Of a stretch of 64,000 nucleotides of DNA, positions 60,959 through 64,000 are shown one piece after another. The DNA is from Kudoa neothunni (lineage: Eukaryota > Cnidaria). The DNA lies in assembly GCA_964304625.1 (NCBI GenBank), contig OZ199838.1:1674001-1738000 (forward strand). The letters run 5' to 3'. The notes beneath the pieces are model-generated. The model made no database searches. It worked only from the letters and a program-made list of their open reading frames with translations, and was not told the DNA's origin. The first letter of the stretch is position 1. Each line of letters begins with the position of its first letter. Position numbers and translations under genes: made by a program.

Positions 60959-62481
60959 CCCTCTAACGATCCCAAAAACGGTACCCTTGTAACACTTTTG
61001 CTTTTGAGGTAAAAATTACCCCACTTTTTTATACTTTTTTATTTCGCGGATGTGTGTAAATAAATAATTAATTGAGGAATACAAAGTATTATTAAATTTA
61101 AACGAATAGAATCATTGTAATATTGTATTAATTACGCCGAATAATCTCAAACTATTCTCGATTATGACATAATCGGCTAATAACAAACTCATTATAAAAT
61201 AAAAAATAGCAAAAATAAGCATAACAACTAATTTTGGCATTTTAACAGAAATTAGAAGCATGACTGGAGACAAAACTTGCAGCAATTTGACACCTTTTAG
61301 AGTTTTTCCCATCATTTATCCTTCAGAATAATCTTAGCGTGATGAGTTTTTATTTAAACCTGGTTCTTTATTCGAATGTTAGATTTATTTGAATTTCTTT
61401 TAGTAACTTTTCTGGAGATTCTATTACAGTTAATTGTGAAATTCTTCAGAAGTTTCTCCTTCATTTTTTCTCTAAATTAAATATGTCATTGAATAATTCA
61501 AACGCATTAATCAACGAGATATCAATCCTGTGAAAAGACGGTAATTGAACATCTTTTAAACTGCTGGGTAGAAATTAATGCCAATATTCTATCTACATTA
61601 TCAACCCCATCCTCGGTTGCATTGTAATGCATTATCATATGAGGTTTAAAATTTCTAGACACATCGATAACAGTATTACCAGTGGTAATTGTCTATCCTT
61701 ATGAATAGCTATTAGTATTACAAGGCCTACATTCTCTTTAAATTCAATTTTATAGGTATCATGTCACCCATCAATGAAGTAATGATTTCCAAGCATATTT
61801 TTTGCATACCTTATGATAATACTACCGAATTCGGAGGTAATATTTAACAAAAAACAATCAATGAATGATTTTATTTTTGATACAACATATGAAGTGGCAT
61901 TAAAGATAGAATTCATTATGTTTTCGGCGCAGTTTTTTCTCGTAGGTGACTTTGGTAAACTACAAATAATTCCATTTTTACTTTTTAAATTATTATCATT
62001 AATATCTATGGAATCTATTTCTTCGTCCTATATATCACTTTTATCAACAGCTTGATCGTCAAATTCGCTTCCAGATGAAATATATTCGTCAATGAAATCA
62101 CTCGCGTCACTCATTTAGAATTATTTAGAATTATGCATTAGATGCACATGCGCATTGACCCAACTAGGCATTTTGTTAGTTGTTTTCTTCAAATCTACTC
62201 GTTTAATTTAACTAATAATTTGTTATTTGATTATTTACAAGATACTCATTACATTAAACTAATAAAAAAGTGAGATAAATTTTACCCCAAAAAACGTTCG
62301 AGGATAATATTTAAATAAAATTTTTTCTTTTCAACAGTTTTTACCAATTTGTTTGATAAAAGTAAATCACTATAAGTTTCAGGAGTGCTGAAAATTTGGC
62401 GAGATTTAAAGAATGAAATCAAAATATATGTTCAATACAAAATCGCTTTGGGGTAATATTTCCACCAAAATCGTTAGAGGA
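60959..62481 (-). mobile_element. piggyBac transposon remnant
   Basis: The left end CCCTCTAACGATCCC matches the reversed right end TCCTCTAACGATTTT. TTAA follows on the right (62482-62485); the left flank now reads AGAA. On the minus strand the transposase starts at ATG 62114, MSDASDFIDEYISSGSEF, a typical acidic piggyBac N terminus. A stop after DKSDI is followed by IDSIDINDNN. After frame breaks, a GLVILIAIHKDRQLPL segment near 61730-61690 matches the first part of the DDE domain. The catalytic part is lost, so the copy is nonautonomous. Confidence 0.8.
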
Positions 62482-62605
62482 TTAAACATTCAATATTGTT
62501 GAGGTTGGAAAATAGTTTGTCGAGTTCCAAATACTCTATTACATACTGAACAGACATTTATGATTATTCGGAGGTATTTGTACCTCTAAAAACTTCACTT
62601 TATAA

Positions 62606-63882
62606 CAAGGGATCTCAACCGAGGGTGAATTTACCCTTTTGGGTAAATTTTAAACGACAAGGGGTCGATTAAGCGACATCAAAATTGGATAGGGCAATTT
62701 CTGCATAATATGGTTTATGGCGTACTTAAAGATTTCTAAGGAATTATATTATTTCGGGCTATTAAACTCTTTAAGAAGTTGTCCAAAATGCTTAGAATGT
62801 TTTCAGGAATAAGTATTTAACGGCAAGGAGAAACCTCAGCGGCGTTAACGATTTTATTTTCAAATTATTTTTACATCAACAAAATCAATAAGCGATTTTT
62901 ATAAAAACTATTTCTACCCAAAAATCACTATACTATATGAAACAATACAAATCTTGTAGATGCCAAAATAAGTCTTGGTCGGTTAAGCTGAAAACCATTA
63001 TGAATAAAATTGAAAATAATTTGTCAATAGGTAATTATAACCATGTTATGAATTAAAATGAAATATTAAAAATATTCGAAATATAAGTAAATTGATTATA
63101 ATTGACAGTACGAGACATTTTACAATCATGTACAATTCATGGGAGAATGCCATCCAAAGATTTTCTTATCGTTTGTATACTTTTCGAAACAAATAAAAGG
63201 TACGTCATTTTCAATGCTTTTATTATGATTTTTCAAAATGTGAGATGAGTTTTCTTACGTGTATTATTGTAGATTTTTAATTATCAGCTTTTATTGCGTA
63301 TATGAAGGCATCAAAAGTCAAATCTATTTTTTTTCTTTCATATTTTGGCCAGTGCATGTAAACAAAATTACAAGAGACTGAATTAAAAACTGAATATTTT
63401 AAAGGTATCGGATACCGCCATTTTATAAATAAATAAATAAATTAACAGCTCCATTCATGCGCGGTCGAGTTTTCCCTTTGCGTAACAACTATTTATAAAG
63501 TTACTATCAAACTCTTTATTTTATATCTCGTTTATCTTTTAGTGATGTAGGCTAATAATAATAATAATACCTAAAATGGCCATTTGTAAAGTAACTAATA
63601 TTTAGGTGTCATTAATTCTGACTAGTTTTAATTATTTCTGGCCCTAAGAGAAAAGAAATGGGCCGAAAATTATTAAATTTAACGGGATGTACAAAATTAA
63701 ATCCTCAGACAGCTTGTGAGTGAGTACAAGTTGCTTGGATTAAAAATCGTTATTACACAGGTATACATATCTGCTAGGATTAGAATATATCGTGAAAATA
63801 CCCTCTACCGTAGCTAAACCAGTATAAAACCTTAACGTAGATATGAATTTGACTTCCAATTTGGGAGAGTACATTTGAAAAA
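62606..63882. mobile_element. hAT nonautonomous element, copy B
   Basis: The left terminus CAAGGGATCTCAACCG and the following 210 bases match copy A (53332 onward). The block from about 63486 to 63882 matches copy A's middle and right parts, with CTATTTATAA, TTAGTGATGTAG and then AATATTTAGGTGTCA. About 665 bases (roughly 62820-63485) are absent from copy A and include a TAAA repeat near 63426-63441. The right tip after GAAAAAAC differs from copies A and C, so it is truncated or replaced. Confidence 0.7.
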
Positions 63883-64000
63883 ACCTTTTTATATAAATTA
63901 GTTTGATATATAAGAACGAGCAAGTAAACCTTGTTGGTGTTGTTGTCATATTTTTAACAATGGTTTTTATTTTAAGAAAATTTGTTGGGAATTATTTCCT
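63883..64000. other. Window end, no gene visible
   Basis: AT-rich flank after hAT copy B; nothing is recognised before the window ends. Confidence 0.3.

Overview
This is a eukaryotic, AT-rich nuclear window. The protein genes are built from short exons separated by GT...AG introns that are mostly 44-75 bases long, and TAA, TAG and TGA all act as stops. ERCC6L/PICH, an RBM7-like protein, an NHE-type exchanger and animal-type transketolase point to a small, intron-reduced metazoan. Gene spacing is roughly one gene per 5 kb. An orthonectid or rotifer-like animal would fit, but the species cannot be fixed from the sequence alone. I see no CRISPR array, operon or bacterial feature.

Layout. 1-4.5 kb: a nearly full-length but broken RLE-type (R2-like) LINE on the minus strand. 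Its 5' end lies just downstream of a tRNA-Thr(AGT) gene. 4.9-7.7 kb: a decayed hAT transposon with a ZBED5/GTF2IRD2-like transposase. 9.2-10.3 kb: a TspO/MBR-like multipass membrane protein with an apparent frameshift. 11.2-12.2 kb: a TTAA-flanked piggyBac-like element. 12.4-17.7 kb: ERCC6L/PICH. 19-20 kb: a second piggyBac remnant. 21.2-22.5 kb: deoxyhypusine synthase. About 23 kb: a possible structured RNA. 23.9-24.5 kb: a Merlin remnant. 26.8-28.7 kb: WDR12/YTM1. 29.7-30.9 kb: uracil-DNA glycosylase. 31-32 kb: a hAT element with an 8-bp target duplication. 33.3-33.9 kb: ribosomal protein eL20. 37.4-38 kb: a 16-bp minisatellite. 39.4-41.3 kb: intronless transketolase. 41.5-42.8 kb: a pogo/Tc1-like element. 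44.3-47.6 kb: a Na+/H+ exchanger. 50.6-51.2 kb: an RBM7-like protein. 51.6-52.7 kb: TFIIF beta (GTF2F2). 53.3-57.4 kb: three more nonautonomous DNA elements, one carrying a 400-bp AGCAACAGY array. 58.1-59.8 kb: dyskerin, divergent from RSL24D1/RLP24 (60.0-60.8 kb). 61-64 kb: another piggyBac remnant and another hAT copy.

The host genes are housekeeping. Five concern ribosome making or translation (WDR12, eL20, dyskerin, RSL24D1, deoxyhypusine synthase). Two are DNA-maintenance genes (ERCC6L, UNG), two act on RNA polymerase II transcription or RNA (GTF2F2, RBM7-like), and the others are metabolism or transport. The accessory content is dominated by cut-and-paste DNA transposons and their nonautonomous derivatives, several with termini and target duplications still readable. 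I found no convincing wholly new gene system. The most unusual items are the LINE next to the tRNA, the structured RNA candidate, nested hAT copies, the Phe in the UNG intercalation loop, and the outlier gene structures (intronless transketolase, a 1.3-kb intron in ERCC6L).
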